DNA of 64,000 nucleotides from Nitrospirota bacterium. Lineage in GTDB: Bacteria > Nitrospirota > 9FT-COMBO-42-15 > HDB-SIOI813. The position numbers and the translations under genes were made by a program. Each line of letters starts with the position of its first letter. Positions within the stretch are counted from its first letter, which is position 1. The stretch is taken from the NCBI GenBank assembly GCA_020846775.1, contig JADLDG010000022.1, positions 1 through 64,000 on the forward strand, written 5' to 3'. Below are positions 20,709 to 30,303 of this stretch, piece by piece. The notes below the pieces were generated by a model. The model saw nothing but the letters and a program-made list of their open reading frames with translations. It did not search any database and was not told the origin of the DNA.

Positions 20709-22001
20709 TCATTCTATACAGATCCGATGCAGCATCTCCTCAAAACGCGGAAAAGATGTCTGTATGCACTCAGTGTCTTCAATAGTAATCCCGCCTTCAG
20801 CAACAAGCCCTGCTATTGCCATAGACATTGCTATCCGGTGATCACCATGGCTGTTACAAACAGCCCCTTTCAGCCTCCTGCCCCCGGTTATCTTCATGCC
20901 ATCACCAAATGTCTCAACATCAACACCCATAGAGACAAGACACTGAGCCATGACAGCTATCCTGTCACTCTCCTTAACCCTTAGTTCTGCAGCATCCTTT
21001 ATTATTGTTTCACCCTCAGCAACAGCTGCCGCTATGCAGATTACCGGTAGTTCATCAACAAGCCTTGGTATGATCTCTCCCCTTATCTCAGTCCCTTTTA
21101 ATGGCGCCGAGACGACCCTGACATCTCCAACCGGTTCCCCTTCAGGGTCCCGGAGGTCAATGATCTCAATAGTTGCACCCATCTTCTTCAGCACATCAAT
21201 AACCCCTGTCCTTGTGGGATTCAATCCAACATCCCTCACAATCACATCAGAACCCATTAATATAGACGCGCCAACCATAAAAAAGGCAGCTGAAGATATA
21301 TCACCCGGGACATAGATATCCCGTGCAATAATTTTCTGACCGCTTTCTATTGTAATGACATTACCCTCTTTTTCCAGGATGATACCGAAATGTTTCAGCA
21401 TACGTTCAGTGTGGTCTCTTGACTGTGGGATCTCCTCAACTGATGTCTTTCCACCTGCATACAATCCTGCAAACAGAAGGGCCGATTTTACCTGAGCACT
21501 TGATACAGTCAGTTTGTGATGAATACCCAGCAGATCGCCGCCCTTAATGGCAAGAGGAAGAAGATCTCCATCCCGCCGACCCTGGATATTTGCCCCCATA
21601 TTCCTTAATGGACCCGCGACCCTCATCATAGGTCGCCGCCGAAGAGAACTGTCACCCGTCATTACAGAAAAGAAATCCTGGCCGGCCAGCAGGCCGCAAA
21701 GGAGTCTTGCACTGGTACCGGAGTTGCCCAGATACATCACATCTGCAGGTTCAGTAAGTCCGTAAAGACCCTTACCCTCTATCTTAACAGTGCTGCCGCT
21801 GTTGTCTTCGATAGAAACACCCATCGCCCTGAATGCATTCATCGTCGCCCTGCAGTCATCTGACGGAAGAAAGTTTGTTACGCTTGTGACTCCATTTGCT
21901 ATTGAACCAAGGATTATGGACCTGTGAGAGACAGACTTGTCTCCCTGGACCGTCACCTCACCAATCAGACGCCTTACCGGCTTTATTGTCATTACGCTCA
22001 T
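20709..22001 (-). CDS. aroA: 3-phosphoshikimate 1-carboxyvinyltransferase (EPSP synthase)
   Basis: A 430-aa shikimate-pathway enzyme joining PEP to shikimate-3-phosphate. Motifs GDKSVSHRSIILG (about 18-30), LGNSGTSARLL (about 92) and RVKESDRI (about 335) are intact. Two-domain inside-out barrel length is normal. Follows tyrA by 9 bp. Confidence 0.97.
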   Translation of the reverse strand: MSVMTIKPVRRLIGEVTVQGDKSVSHRSIILGSIANGVTSVTNFLPSDDCRATMNAFRAMGVSIEDNSGSTVKIEGKGLYGLTEPADVMYLGNSGTSARLLCGLLAGQDFFSVMTGDSSLRRRPMMRVAGPLRNMGANIQGRRDGDLLPLAIKGGDLLGIHHKLTVSSAQVKSALLFAGLYAGGKTSVEEIPQSRDHTERMLKHFGIILEKEGNVITIESGQKIIARDIYVPGDISSAAFFMVGASILMGSDVIVRDVGLNPTRTGVIDVLKKMGATIEIIDLRDPEGEPVGDVRVVSAPLKGTEIRGEIIPRLVDELPVICIAAAVAEGETIIKDAAELRVKESDRIAVMAQCLVSMGVDVETFGDGMKITGGRRLKGAVCNSHGDHRIAMSMAIAGLVAEGGITIEDTECIQTSFPRFEEMLHRICIE

Positions 22002-22010
22002 CTGCTGTCT

Positions 22011-22874
22011 TTAGAGCCTCTCCCGTACAAGCCTTGCCCGCTCAAACTCGTTGTACAATCCGTCTGCATTATCACTCTCGATAAACGATTTGATTCTCGC
22101 TATACTGACCTCATATCTGTCCAGCATATCAAGGATGTTTTTCTTGTTCATCAGACATATATCCCGCCACATTTCAGGATGGCTTGCTGCTATCCGGGTA
22201 AAATCCCTGAATCCGCCTGCAGAGTATGAGATGATCCCGTCTGACTCATTTTCAAGCTCAAGAAGTGTATTTACCAGTGCATACGCTATGACATGCGGCA
22301 GATGGCTGACAGCAGCAAAGACATGGTCATGGGCATCAGGGGTCATTCGCAAAACCCTGGCCCCCGCAGCCTCCCACATCTTCTGAACAGCATTTACAGC
22401 ATCAGGATTTGTCCGCGGGGTAGGTGTCAAAATACACCTTGCATCCTGAAACAGTTGGGCGAATGCAGCCTTTACACCGGACTTCTCTTTGCCTGCAATC
22501 GGGTGGCCGGCGACAAAATATGTTCCTTCAGGTAATATATCTTCTATTTCTGTGAGAGGGCCCTTGACACTACCGACATCCGTTACAATTGCCCCTGGAG
22601 CCAGATGAGGGGCTATCTCCTGCGCCAGTTTTATCAGGCTTCTGACAGGGGTAGCAAGTATGACAAGATCTGCCCCCTTAACAGCATCTTCAGCCTTAAA
22701 GCTATAACTATCTATAGCCTTCAGGGCAACGGCATCCCGCAGGTTTGCCTCACTCCGTCCGACCCCGACAACCTCTGATACAATCCCGTTGGCCCTGCAG
22801 ACCAGTGCAAGAGAGCCACCAATCAGTCCCACACCTATAATAACCATTTTCCGGAAATGGGGCAGGGGACTCAT
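22011..22874 (-). CDS. tyrA: Prephenate dehydrogenase
   Basis: A 287-aa NAD(P)-dependent enzyme that oxidatively decarboxylates prephenate toward tyrosine. The Rossmann motif is [14 protein letters not shown] (about 11-24), with the catalytic His region [11 protein letters not shown] and [12 protein letters not shown]. No fused chorismate mutase or ACT domain, so feedback control is not built in. The start overlaps the aroF stop by 4 bp (ATGA). Confidence 0.95.
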   Translation of the reverse strand: MSPLPHFRKMVIIGVGLIGGSLALVCRANGIVSEVVGVGRSEANLRDAVALKAIDSYSFKAEDAVKGADLVILATPVRSLIKLAQEIAPHLAPGAIVTDVGSVKGPLTEIEDILPEGTYFVAGHPIAGKEKSGVKAAFAQLFQDARCILTPTPRTNPDAVNAVQKMWEAAGARVLRMTPDAHDHVFAAVSHLPHVIAYALVNTLLELENESDGIISYSAGGFRDFTRIAASHPEMWRDICLMNKKNILDMLDRYEVSIARIKSFIESDNADGLYNEFERARLVRERL

Positions 22875-23884
22875 ATCTCTCTGCCAATCGCCTGGGCTAT
22901 AAGCCTCAGCTGCCTCATCATCTCTTTAAATACAGAGATCTTCAGGGACTGCTCACCATCCGAAAGGGCATTCTCAGGGTTCGGGTGTATCTCGACAAGT
23001 ATCCCATCAGCGCCTGCTGCCACGGCAGCCCGTGCCATTGGAGTAACGAGGTCCCACTTTCCTACTCCATGGCTCGGATCAACAATAACCGGTAAATGGG
23101 TCAACTGCTTTAATACAGGTACGGCGCTTAAGTCGAGTGTATTTCTCGTTGCTGTCTCGAAGGTACGAATACCACGCTCGCATAGTATAACCTTATGATT
23201 ACCCCTGGACATGATATACTCAGCTGACATCAGGAACTCTTTTATTGTAGCCGACAATCCCCTCTTTAATATTACAGGCTTGTCGTAATTGCCCACCTCC
23301 TGCAGTAACCTGAAGTTCTGCATATTCCTGGCGCCAATCTGAATGACATCTGTAAATTCATTTACCATCTCCAGATCCCGCGGATCCATGAGCTCCGTAA
23401 CCACTCTAAGGCCGGTCTTTTCTCTCGCCTCAGCCAGGTATTTAAGTCCTTCAAGCCCCAGACCCTGGAAGGTGTATGGGGAAGTACGTGGTTTGAACGC
23501 CCCGCCTCTTATAAACATACCCCCCTCATCCTTAATCTCTTTAGCAATCCCGATCAGCATCTCCCGGTCTTCTACTGCACAAGGCCCTGCAATCAATTGA
23601 ATCTTCTTGTCACCGATCAAAGCGCCATTAATATCAATAATAGAATTATCAGCATGGAATTCCCTGCTCGCAAGTTTATATGGCTTGAGGATGGGAACAA
23701 CCTTCTCTACACCTGGAAATGCGCCAATAGGCTGATCCACAAGCACCCGCTCATCTCCGATTGCTCCAAGGACTGTTCGCTCCTTCCCCTTTGATACATG
23801 AACTGCAAGGCCAAGCGCCTCAAGCTTTTCTTTTACATGAGAAATCTGTTCATCTGTAGCATCAGGTCTCAAAACAATTATCAT
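22871..23884 (-). CDS. aroF: 3-deoxy-7-phosphoheptulonate synthase, type I-beta
   Basis: 337 aa. Condenses PEP and erythrose-4-phosphate, the first step to aromatic compounds. A ferredoxin-like regulatory domain (1-70, starting [14 protein letters not shown]) precedes the barrel with [23 protein letters not shown] and [11 protein letters not shown]. The N-terminal domain is of the type that gives Tyr or Phe feedback in Thermotoga. Sits between hisC and tyrA. Confidence 0.96.
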   Translation of the reverse strand: MIIVLRPDATDEQISHVKEKLEALGLAVHVSKGKERTVLGAIGDERVLVDQPIGAFPGVEKVVPILKPYKLASREFHADNSIIDINGALIGDKKIQLIAGPCAVEDREMLIGIAKEIKDEGGMFIRGGAFKPRTSPYTFQGLGLEGLKYLAEAREKTGLRVVTELMDPRDLEMVNEFTDVIQIGARNMQNFRLLQEVGNYDKPVILKRGLSATIKEFLMSAEYIMSRGNHKVILCERGIRTFETATRNTLDLSAVPVLKQLTHLPVIVDPSHGVGKWDLVTPMARAAVAAGADGILVEIHPNPENALSDGEQSLKISVFKEMMRQLRLIAQAIGREI

Positions 23885-23898
23885 GGAACTTCCTCCTG

Positions 23899-24981
23899 TT
23901 ATTTTCCCAACACCTTCCGAAGCAGCTCAACAAACTTCCTGTTCTCCTCCGGCAATCCAATAGTAACCCTCAGATTAGCCCCGCCCATGTGCCTGATTAT
24001 AATCCCTTCCTTCAACATGGCATTGAAGATAGCGCCCCCGTCTTTGCCGGCACGAAAGTAAATAAAATTTGCCTCCGTAGGTATAAAGTTAATCCCCATC
24101 GAGTCAAACTCTTTGTATAAATATTCCTTTCCTTCCCTGTTTATCCTGCGACTCTCTTCAACATGCGCATCATCTCCCAGAGCAGCAAGAGCCCCTGCCT
24201 GAGCAAGTGCATTAGTGTTAAAAGGCTGTCTCACCCTGTTCATCATGTCAGCCATCTCAACAGTCGTAAGCCCATATCCTATGCGCAGCCCTGCCAGTCC
24301 ATAGATCTTTGAGAAGGTGCGCAGTATAGCGACATTATGCCCCTCATTCAGATAGTTCAGGGAATCGGGATACTTATCCGAAGTCACATACTCAGCATAA
24401 GCCTCATCAAAGACGATCATGACATCCTGTGGAACTTCACTCATGAAGTCTCTTACCTCCTGAGCCGTTGACATCGTACCGGTTGGGTTGTTCGGATTGG
24501 CTATGAAGACAAGGCGTGTCCTTGAGTTTATCTTTCCCGCTATTGCCTTCAGATCAAATCGTTCTTCTTTCATCGGCACAGTGATAATATTTCCGTTTGC
24601 CGCAGTCATAATCAGCCTGTAAACAGAAAAAGTATTTTCCGATGTAACCGCATTATCGCCAGGGGAGACCAAAGTCCTGATAAGAAGTTCGATAATCTCG
24701 TTTGAACCATTACCAAGCATTACCGACTCAAAAGGCAAGCCCCATTTTTCTGCAAGCGCCCGTCTGAGATAGAACCCTCCACCATCAGGGTATATGTGTA
24801 CCTTTTTATCCAGGCATCCCTTTATAGCTTCAATCGCCTTACGCGATGCCCCGAGCGGATTCTCATTAGATGCAAGTTTGATTACCCCCTTAATCCCGAG
24901 CTCCCTCTCAAGCTCTTCAATGGGCTTGCCAGGCTGGTACGGCACAAGGTTCTTTATGTTGTCGCTGACATACTTAAGCAT
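23899..24981 (-). CDS. hisC: Histidinol-phosphate/aromatic aminotransferase
   Basis: About 360 aa, PLP fold type I. The PLP lysine is in [17 protein letters not shown], with the substrate-binding ASNENPLG near the N-terminus and NPNNPTGT mid-protein. In this aromatic operon it probably transaminates phenylpyruvate or hydroxyphenylpyruvate, possibly histidinol phosphate too. I take the ATG at 24981 (MLKYVSDN); the frame stays open to a GTG at 25017, but that stretch is made of the AGCAATGAG-type repeat. Confidence 0.92.
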   Translation of the reverse strand: MLKYVSDNIKNLVPYQPGKPIEELERELGIKGVIKLASNENPLGASRKAIEAIKGCLDKKVHIYPDGGGFYLRRALAEKWGLPFESVMLGNGSNEIIELLIRTLVSPGDNAVTSENTFSVYRLIMTAANGNIITVPMKEERFDLKAIAGKINSRTRLVFIANPNNPTGTMSTAQEVRDFMSEVPQDVMIVFDEAYAEYVTSDKYPDSLNYLNEGHNVAILRTFSKIYGLAGLRIGYGLTTVEMADMMNRVRQPFNTNALAQAGALAALGDDAHVEESRRINREGKEYLYKEFDSMGINFIPTEANFIYFRAGKDGGAIFNAMLKEGIIIRHMGGANLRVTIGLPEENRKFVELLRKVLGK

Positions 24982-25020
24982 GACGATTATTAGCTTTCTT
25001 TCTATCTCATTGTTCACTAC

Positions 25021-25036
25021 TCATTGCTCATTGCTT
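25021..25036 (-). repeat. AGCAATG tandem repeat before hisC
   Basis: On the coding strand AAGCAATGAGCAATGAG, followed by TAG, lies between the pheA stop and hisC. It is identical to the copy before hisS. A single AGCAATGAG is at 20685-20693 (minus), between aroA and cmk. Confidence 0.6.
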
Positions 25037-25039
25037 CTT

Positions 25040-26107
25040 TTACTCTCCGACCGGATAAGACCCCAGCACTTTAAGAAAGGTACACTGCTGCTCAAGCTCA
25101 TCCAATGCCTTCTTTATCTTCTCATCCTCAATATGCCCCTCAATATCAACAAAGAAGATATACTCCCACATTTTCTTTCTCGACGGACGCGACTCAATCT
25201 TTGTAAGATTTATCCCGCAATCGGTAAATATCTTAAGACAATTGTGGAGGGCCCCGACCTTATCCTTAATTGAAAACATTACTGAGGTCTTGTCCTTTCC
25301 GCTCTTCGGCTCGTGATTCTTTGCTATAACCAGAAAACGGGTAAAGTTGCTGGAATAATCCTCAATGTGGCTCCTGATTATCTTAAGGCCGTACAATTGT
25401 GCTGCCAGCTCGCTCGCAATAGCGGCCGCTGAAGAATCTTCCACACACATTTCAGCTGCACGTGCAGTACTGGATACCTCAACAACAGGGATATTAACGA
25501 GGTTTTTCTCTATCCACCCTGAACACTGCGCAATCGGCTGCGGATGAGAATATACACACTTTATGTCCGCTATGTTACCTGTCAGAGAGAGCAGATGATG
25601 ACTCACCTCCTGCAGGATCTCCGACGATATCTTGAGGTTAGAGTCTATAAACATGTCGAGGGTGTGATTCACGACGCCTTCTGTGGAATTTTCTATGGGG
25701 ACAACACCATAATCAGCAAGACCTTTCTCGACCTCTGTAAAAACCTCTTTAATGCTGTTCACAGGTATATGGTCGGAAAAGACCCCGAACTGTTTCATAC
25801 ATGCAAGATATGTGAATGTAGCCTTTGGCCCGAGATACGCCACTTTAAGAGGCTGCTCTAATGACAGAGATGCAGACATTATCTCCCTGAAAACAACTCT
25901 GATAGCCTCCTTTGGAAAGGGACCATGATTCTCTTTCTCAAGCCGCTCATATATTTCCCTCTCCCTCTGCGGAACATGAGCCACCATTTTCTCTTCCTTC
26001 TTGATCTTACCAATCTCAATAGCAGCTTTTGCCCGCTCGTTCAGCAATCTCAGGATCTCAGAGTCAATATTGTCTATACCCTGACGCAACTTATCAAGTT
26101 CTTTCAT
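25040..26107 (-). CDS. pheA: Bifunctional chorismate mutase/prephenate dehydratase (P-protein)
   Basis: 355 aa. The chorismate mutase helix bundle (1-85; LRQGIDNIDSEILRLLNERA) is followed by prephenate dehydratase with PIENSTEGVVN and the catalytic Thr in SSNFTRF, then an ACT domain (about 275-350; ESRPSRKKMWEYIFFVDIEGH) for Phe feedback. First gene of the minus-strand aromatic run. No ribosome site precedes the ATG; a promoter -10 box lies only 8 nt upstream. Confidence 0.97.
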   Translation of the reverse strand: MKELDKLRQGIDNIDSEILRLLNERAKAAIEIGKIKKEEKMVAHVPQREREIYERLEKENHGPFPKEAIRVVFREIMSASLSLEQPLKVAYLGPKATFTYLACMKQFGVFSDHIPVNSIKEVFTEVEKGLADYGVVPIENSTEGVVNHTLDMFIDSNLKISSEILQEVSHHLLSLTGNIADIKCVYSHPQPIAQCSGWIEKNLVNIPVVEVSSTARAAEMCVEDSSAAAIASELAAQLYGLKIIRSHIEDYSSNFTRFLVIAKNHEPKSGKDKTSVMFSIKDKVGALHNCLKIFTDCGINLTKIESRPSRKKMWEYIFFVDIEGHIEDEKIKKALDELEQQCTFLKVLGSYPVGE

Positions 26108-26115
26108 AGTGGGAT

Positions 26116-26144
26116 ATGATAGCGTATTCTATAGGTGTTTGCAA
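26116..26144 (-). promoter_or_regulatory. Candidate promoter of the pheA operon (leaderless)
   Basis: On the minus strand TTGCAA (26144-26139), 17 bp, TATCAT (26121-26116). The ATG starts 8 nt later with no Shine-Dalgarno, so transcription would begin at or next to the ATG. Confidence 0.45.
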
Positions 26145-26249
26145 TAAGCAAGGATGTTAATTGGATGGTTTGGCTTGCCTGAGATCATAATAAGCACTCG
26201 CAGGGCGCCCCTTCAGGAAGTTTTTCATAATCTGCATAGGTGTAAACCC

Positions 26250-27272
26250 CTATAGCAGGCTCCCCTGCTCTGTTTCTCCAGGTTTAATTATTCCAAAGTG
26301 CCTGTATGCATTCGGTGTTGCGAGACGTCCGCGCGGTGTCCGGTGCAGGAAACCCTCCTGGATCAGGAATGGTTCGTATACATCTTCTATCGTATCCTTG
26401 TCTTCGCTGATTGCGGCAGAAATGGTCTCAAGCCCGACGGGACCTCCGCCGAATTTCTCGATGATCGTCAGGAGGAGTTTTCGGTCCATAATATCAAAAC
26501 CCCGTTCATCAATCTCAAGCATGCCAAGGGCCATTTTAGCTACATCTCTCGTTATGATACTGTCTGCCTTGACTTGTGCATAATCCCTGACCCGCCTCAG
26601 CAAACGGTTTGCTATCCTGGGTGTCCCCCGTGAGCGGCGGGCAATCTCATCTGCACCGCTGTCATCAAGATGAACATCAAGTATATTTGCGGAACGCCGT
26701 AGTATCATCCGCAACTCCTCCGGTTTGTAGAAGTCGAGTCTCGTTATAATCCCGAACCTGTCCCTTAATGGTGATGTAAGAAGACCGCTCCTGGTTGTTG
26801 CGCCAATCAATGTAAATCTCGGTATATCCAGTTTAATCGTCCTTGCAGAGGGTCCCTGACCTATAATAATATCTATCTGATAATCCTCCATGGCAGGATA
26901 CAGGATCTCTTCTATAGCAGTGTTTAACCTGTGGATCTCATCAATAAAGAGCACTTCATTTTTCTGAAGATTTGTCAGTATTGCAGCAAGGTCCCCCTGT
27001 CTTTCTATGGCCGGACCTGATGTGGCCTTTATGCCGACCCCAAGCTCCCTTGAAATAATATATGCAAGCGTTGTCTTGCCAAGACCAGGAGGGCCGTAAA
27101 AAAGGACATGATCAAGTGCCTCTGAACGTCTCCTGGCGGCCTCAATAAATATATTGAGATTTTCCTTTACCTTTTCCTGGCCAATGTATTCGGACAAGGT
27201 AGGCGGGCGCAGCGTCGCCTCGTACCGTTTTTCTTCTTCTTCCAATTGCGCTGTAATTATGCGGTCCTGCAT
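26250..27272 (-). CDS. ruvB: Holliday junction branch-migration helicase RuvB
   Basis: About 340 aa, AAA+ motor of the RuvAB complex. Walker [12 protein letters not shown], Walker B FIDEIHRL, sensor [17 protein letters not shown] and the C-terminal winged helix ([15 protein letters not shown]) are all present. The ATG at 27272 is preceded by GAGAGG; an upstream TTG at 27284 overlaps that site and is rejected. Separated from ruvA by a copy of the double-hairpin repeat. Confidence 0.97.
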   Translation of the reverse strand: MQDRIITAQLEEEEKRYEATLRPPTLSEYIGQEKVKENLNIFIEAARRRSEALDHVLFYGPPGLGKTTLAYIISRELGVGIKATSGPAIERQGDLAAILTNLQKNEVLFIDEIHRLNTAIEEILYPAMEDYQIDIIIGQGPSARTIKLDIPRFTLIGATTRSGLLTSPLRDRFGIITRLDFYKPEELRMILRRSANILDVHLDDSGADEIARRSRGTPRIANRLLRRVRDYAQVKADSIITRDVAKMALGMLEIDERGFDIMDRKLLLTIIEKFGGGPVGLETISAAISEDKDTIEDVYEPFLIQEGFLHRTPRGRLATPNAYRHFGIIKPGETEQGSLL

Positions 27273-27280
27273 ATAACCTC

Positions 27281-27356
27281 TCAAATCCCCCCTTCCCCCC
27301 CTTTTCTAAAGGGGGGGAACCAATTTCCCCCTTTGAAAAAGGGGGATTAAGGGGGA
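27281..27356 (+). repeat. Double-hairpin C/G-tract repeat, copy 1 (ruvA-ruvB)
   Basis: Two adjacent palindromes: C-tract-TTT-tct-AAA-G-tract, then CCCCCTTT-gaa-AAAGGGGG, ending ATTAAGGGGGATT. Fills the ruvA-ruvB gap. Same orientation as copies at 36807 and 39293. Confidence 0.85.
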
Positions 27357-27359
27357 TTT

Positions 27360-27947
27360 TCATCTAATCAATGTTTTTAACGCTTCCCTGATCAGCAACT
27401 CAACCGTAATATCCCTGTTCTGACCCAGCACCTTTCTGATTACCTCATAAGCCTGCGCCCTCGGATAGCCAAGATTCACGAGTGCAGACAGGGCATCAGC
27501 CGAGATTGAATGATCCAGATGGGGCTCACCCTCTGCACTGCTCATTGCAGGTAGTTTTTCCTTAAGCTCAAGGATTATCCTGGCAGCTGTTTTCTTACCT
27601 ACTCCTGGTATCATGCTCAATCTCTTGACATCCTCACTCTCTACAATCTTCAACAGATCGGACAGTGATGAACCGGACAGTAAATTAAGACCCATCTTTG
27701 GACCAACGCCTGATATCGTAAGGAGTGTTATAAAAAAGTCTCTTTCCTCCGCGCTTAAAAAACCATAGAGGAGTATCGCATCTTCACGAACATGCGTATA
27801 AGTTTGCAGTATAATCTCTGCATTATCATGTGGCAATCTCGTGAATGTAGTCAGGGGAATAAAGACCTTATACCCGACCCCGTTTACATCTACAACTGCA
27901 TACTGTGGTGACTTAACGACAAGATGTCCGCGGAGATGTGCAATCAT
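27360..27947 (-). CDS. ruvA: Holliday junction DNA helicase subunit RuvA
   Basis: 195 aa. OB-fold N-terminus (MIAHLRGHL to VREDAILLYGF), two helix-hairpin-helix motifs (ISGVGPKMGLNLLS and IPGVGKKTAARIILEL), and a C-terminal RuvB-binding domain (about 150-195). Tetramer that binds junctions and loads RuvB. Overlaps the ruvC stop by 4 bp. Confidence 0.96.
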   Translation of the reverse strand: MIAHLRGHLVVKSPQYAVVDVNGVGYKVFIPLTTFTRLPHDNAEIILQTYTHVREDAILLYGFLSAEERDFFITLLTISGVGPKMGLNLLSGSSLSDLLKIVESEDVKRLSMIPGVGKKTAARIILELKEKLPAMSSAEGEPHLDHSISADALSALVNLGYPRAQAYEVIRKVLGQNRDITVELLIREALKTLIR

Positions 27948-28429
27948 CGCAGTTCTCTGAACTTATACGAATTTAAATAGCATATGGCAACAGCAAGCGC
28001 ATCTGAGGCATGGTGTGATTTGGGGGGGGTCTCCATCCTGAGTATCTTCCGGATCATCTGCTGCACCTGCTCCTTCTTTGCCGCACCATAACCGACGACC
28101 GATTGTTTAACTTCAAGTGGCGTGTATTCAAACAGAGGTATCCCGGCATTAACGGATGTCAGCATAATTACCCCGTTAACCTGAGATAATCTGACCAGTG
28201 TCTGCACGTTCTTTGAATAAAATCCCTTTTCAATCACTACTGCATCAGGTTTGTTAGCCTGGATAATTTTTTCAATTTCAGTATATATTTGCTGAAGCCG
28301 GCTACAAATATGAGCCTTCTGCGGGAACTGTATCGTACCGGAAGTTACATGGAATAGCTGATTGTCCTCTTCATCTACGAGGCCATAACCTGTTGCAACA
28401 GTGCCAGGATCTACCCCCAACGCACGCAT
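27944..28429 (-). CDS. ruvC: Holliday junction resolvase RuvC
   Basis: 161 aa from the ATG at 28429, which has AAGGAG six bases upstream. The frame's earlier start at 28486 lies inside a palindrome and is rejected. The RNase H-like acidic residues are seen in GVDPGTVATGYG (D7), VVIEKGFYSKN (E) and SHHASDALAVAICY (D). Makes symmetric cuts in RuvAB-bound junctions. Middle of yebC-ruvC-ruvA-ruvB. Confidence 0.96.
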   Translation of the reverse strand: MRALGVDPGTVATGYGLVDEEDNQLFHVTSGTIQFPQKAHICSRLQQIYTEIEKIIQANKPDAVVIEKGFYSKNVQTLVRLSQVNGVIMLTSVNAGIPLFEYTPLEVKQSVVGYGAAKKEQVQQMIRKILRMETPPKSHHASDALAVAICYLNSYKFRELR

Positions 28430-28438
28430 GTGAACTCC

Positions 28439-28513
28439 TTTAATGATGGGGTCAGGTCTTGAATTTTGATGTAGAAACAACATCAAAATTCAAGACCTGA
28501 CCCCATTATTAAA
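28439..28513. repeat. 34-bp-arm inverted repeat between yebC and ruvC
   Basis: Arms 28439-28472 and 28480-28513 surround a 7-nt loop and pair with one mismatch. The core reads GGGGTCAGGTCTTGAATTT and its complement. The right arm includes the yebC stop codon. It resembles a REP-type palindrome. No transposase is adjacent. Confidence 0.85.
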
Positions 28514-29252
28514 TATTTTCCAGCACTTCGTCTCTTACAATAATATTGGAATACACATTCTGCACATCATCATTGTCTTCAAGCGCCTCAATCAGCCTTA
28601 AAACCTGGGCAGCGCCCTTGTCGTCCAGTTCCATATAGTTCTGTGGAAGCATTGTGACCTCAGACAGGGCTACTGTTATTCCTCCATCTTCTATCATCTT
28701 CTTAACAGTTTCCAGATCTCCAGGGGATGTAATAACCTCGAAGTTATCCCCATCACGTCTCATATCCTCCGCACCGGCCTCTACTATTATGTTCATCAAT
28801 TTTTCTTCATCAACCTTCCCGCCTTCCACCACAATATAGCCCTTCTTATCAAACATCCATGAGACACAGCCGGCCTCACCCATATTGCCTCCGTGCTTAC
28901 CGAAGATGTGCCGTATCTCAGGTACCGTACGGTTTCTGTTATCAGTCATGATTGTCGCAATTACAGCAACACCACCAGGGCCGTATCCCTCGAAAACAGC
29001 CTCCTCATACGATACCCCAGGAAGTTCTCCGGTACCTTTTTGTATCGCCTTCTTTATATTATCTGCCGGCATATTGGCCTCTTTTGCCTTCTGAATAACA
29101 GTACGCAGCCTGGCATTTCCTTCCGGATCACCGCCGCCAATCCTTGCAGCAACAGTTATTTCCTTTATTATCTTCGTAAATATCTTTCCCCTTTTTGAGT
29201 CTATAGCCGCCTTCTTATGTTTTGTAGTAGCCCATTTTGAATGACCAGACAT
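28509..29252 (-). CDS. yebC: YebC/PmpR family regulatory/translation factor
   Basis: 247 aa. Opens with the family hallmark MSGHSKWATTKHKKAAIDSKR and has EGYGPGGVAVI and GEAGCVSWMFDKKG. The family has been described as DNA-binding regulators and, more recently, as ribosome factors for polyproline-type stalls. Conserved neighbour of ruvC. Starts one base after the MglA-like gene. Confidence 0.95.
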   Translation of the reverse strand: MSGHSKWATTKHKKAAIDSKRGKIFTKIIKEITVAARIGGGDPEGNARLRTVIQKAKEANMPADNIKKAIQKGTGELPGVSYEEAVFEGYGPGGVAVIATIMTDNRNRTVPEIRHIFGKHGGNMGEAGCVSWMFDKKGYIVVEGGKVDEEKLMNIIVEAGAEDMRRDGDNFEVITSPGDLETVKKMIEDGGITVALSEVTMLPQNYMELDDKGAAQVLRLIEALEDNDDVQNVYSNIIVRDEVLENI

Positions 29253-29253
29253 C

Positions 29254-30237
29254 TTACTCCCCTCCTTTTACCCCAATCTCCTTTGGCTCATAGTCTGAGA
29301 TTTCTATTTCTTTAATCCTGATCTTACTGCCTTCCTTAGTTGTCACTACCCTGAGTTTAACATTCAGGGCAACGTCCAGTATCCCTTCCATCAAAGTATC
29401 TGTAATCCTCGTTATCTCCGGGACAGGTTTGCCAAGCTCTATACTCTCCATAGTAACACGAGTATCAGGGCCCCCCAGGCCCTCTGTCTTTTTTCCTGAA
29501 GCATTGACAGATTTGTCAGAGTCTACCCAATTTCTTAAATCCTCTCTTCTCTCCTGCCTGATTTCCCCTGATGCTGACGAAGCAGATACCGGCGTTTCAG
29601 CCTCTGTCCCCTCCCTTGGGACAGGTACCCTCTTTCTGGGTCGTCCCGTCTCGATCATCTCCCTTAGATCTCCGAGCACCAGCTTACTGATAGCAGTCAG
29701 CGTTTCAAGAACACCGTCACCTGAAGAAGCAGCGGCGGAAAAGTATGGAAGGCCGCGGCTGTTTAATGTCTTGTCAAGCACCTCTACCGGCAATACATTT
29801 GGCAGATCTCTTTTATTGTACTGAAGCACCACAGGGAAGTCATTAATATTGATCCCATGGTCTGCAAGGTTCTTTTTTAGATTGTAGAGGCTCTCCAGAT
29901 TGGAATCCATCATCCCATCCTGTGAGTCAGCGACAAAGACGACTCCATCAGCGCCTTTTAACACAAGCTTTCTGGTTGCGTTGTAAAACACCTGTCCTGG
30001 GACAGTGTAAAGATGAAACCTCATCTTATATCCCTTGATCTCACCGGCCTCAAGGGGGAAGAAATCAAAAAAGAGTGTACGGTCTGAATAAGTAGGAAGG
30101 GTTATAAGTTTACCTTTCTTTTCGGGGACTATTTTCTCATAGATACACTTGATATTAGTCGTCTTACCAGACAGCCCCGGTCCGTAATAAACTATTTTTG
30201 CATTTATTTCCCGTGAGGTATAATTGAATAATGCCAT
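29254..30237 (-). CDS. MglA-type Ras-like GTPase with long C-terminal extension
   Basis: 327 aa. Residues about 1-195 match MglA, the polarity switch of Myxococcus: P-loop YGPGLSGKTTN, switch region LPTYSDRTLFFDFFP, TVPGQ and NKRDLP. The remaining 130 residues are extra. A charged, low-complexity linker (about 200-265) leads to a small folded segment (VALNVKLRVVTTKEGSKIRIKEIEIS). No MglB (roadblock) gene is adjacent. A role in polarity, motility or gliding is inferred from the family only. Confidence 0.88.
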   Translation of the reverse strand: MALFNYTSREINAKIVYYGPGLSGKTTNIKCIYEKIVPEKKGKLITLPTYSDRTLFFDFFPLEAGEIKGYKMRFHLYTVPGQVFYNATRKLVLKGADGVVFVADSQDGMMDSNLESLYNLKKNLADHGININDFPVVLQYNKRDLPNVLPVEVLDKTLNSRGLPYFSAAASSGDGVLETLTAISKLVLGDLREMIETGRPRKRVPVPREGTEAETPVSASSASGEIRQERREDLRNWVDSDKSVNASGKKTEGLGGPDTRVTMESIELGKPVPEITRITDTLMEGILDVALNVKLRVVTTKEGSKIRIKEIEISDYEPKEIGVKGGE

Positions 30238-30303
30238 AGAGTAACAGTAAAACTCAATATTGTTAACTAGTCAGATAGTTTTATCAGAAAACGACAAGAA
30301 GTG

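Noticed and set aside
27281-27356. Terminator between ruvA and ruvB
   Set aside because: The hairpins belong to the dispersed repeat family, have no U-tract, and ruvB needs read-through.
28430-28486. Longer ruvC start
   Set aside because: It lies in the large palindrome, and a perfect AAGGAG marks the ATG at 28429.
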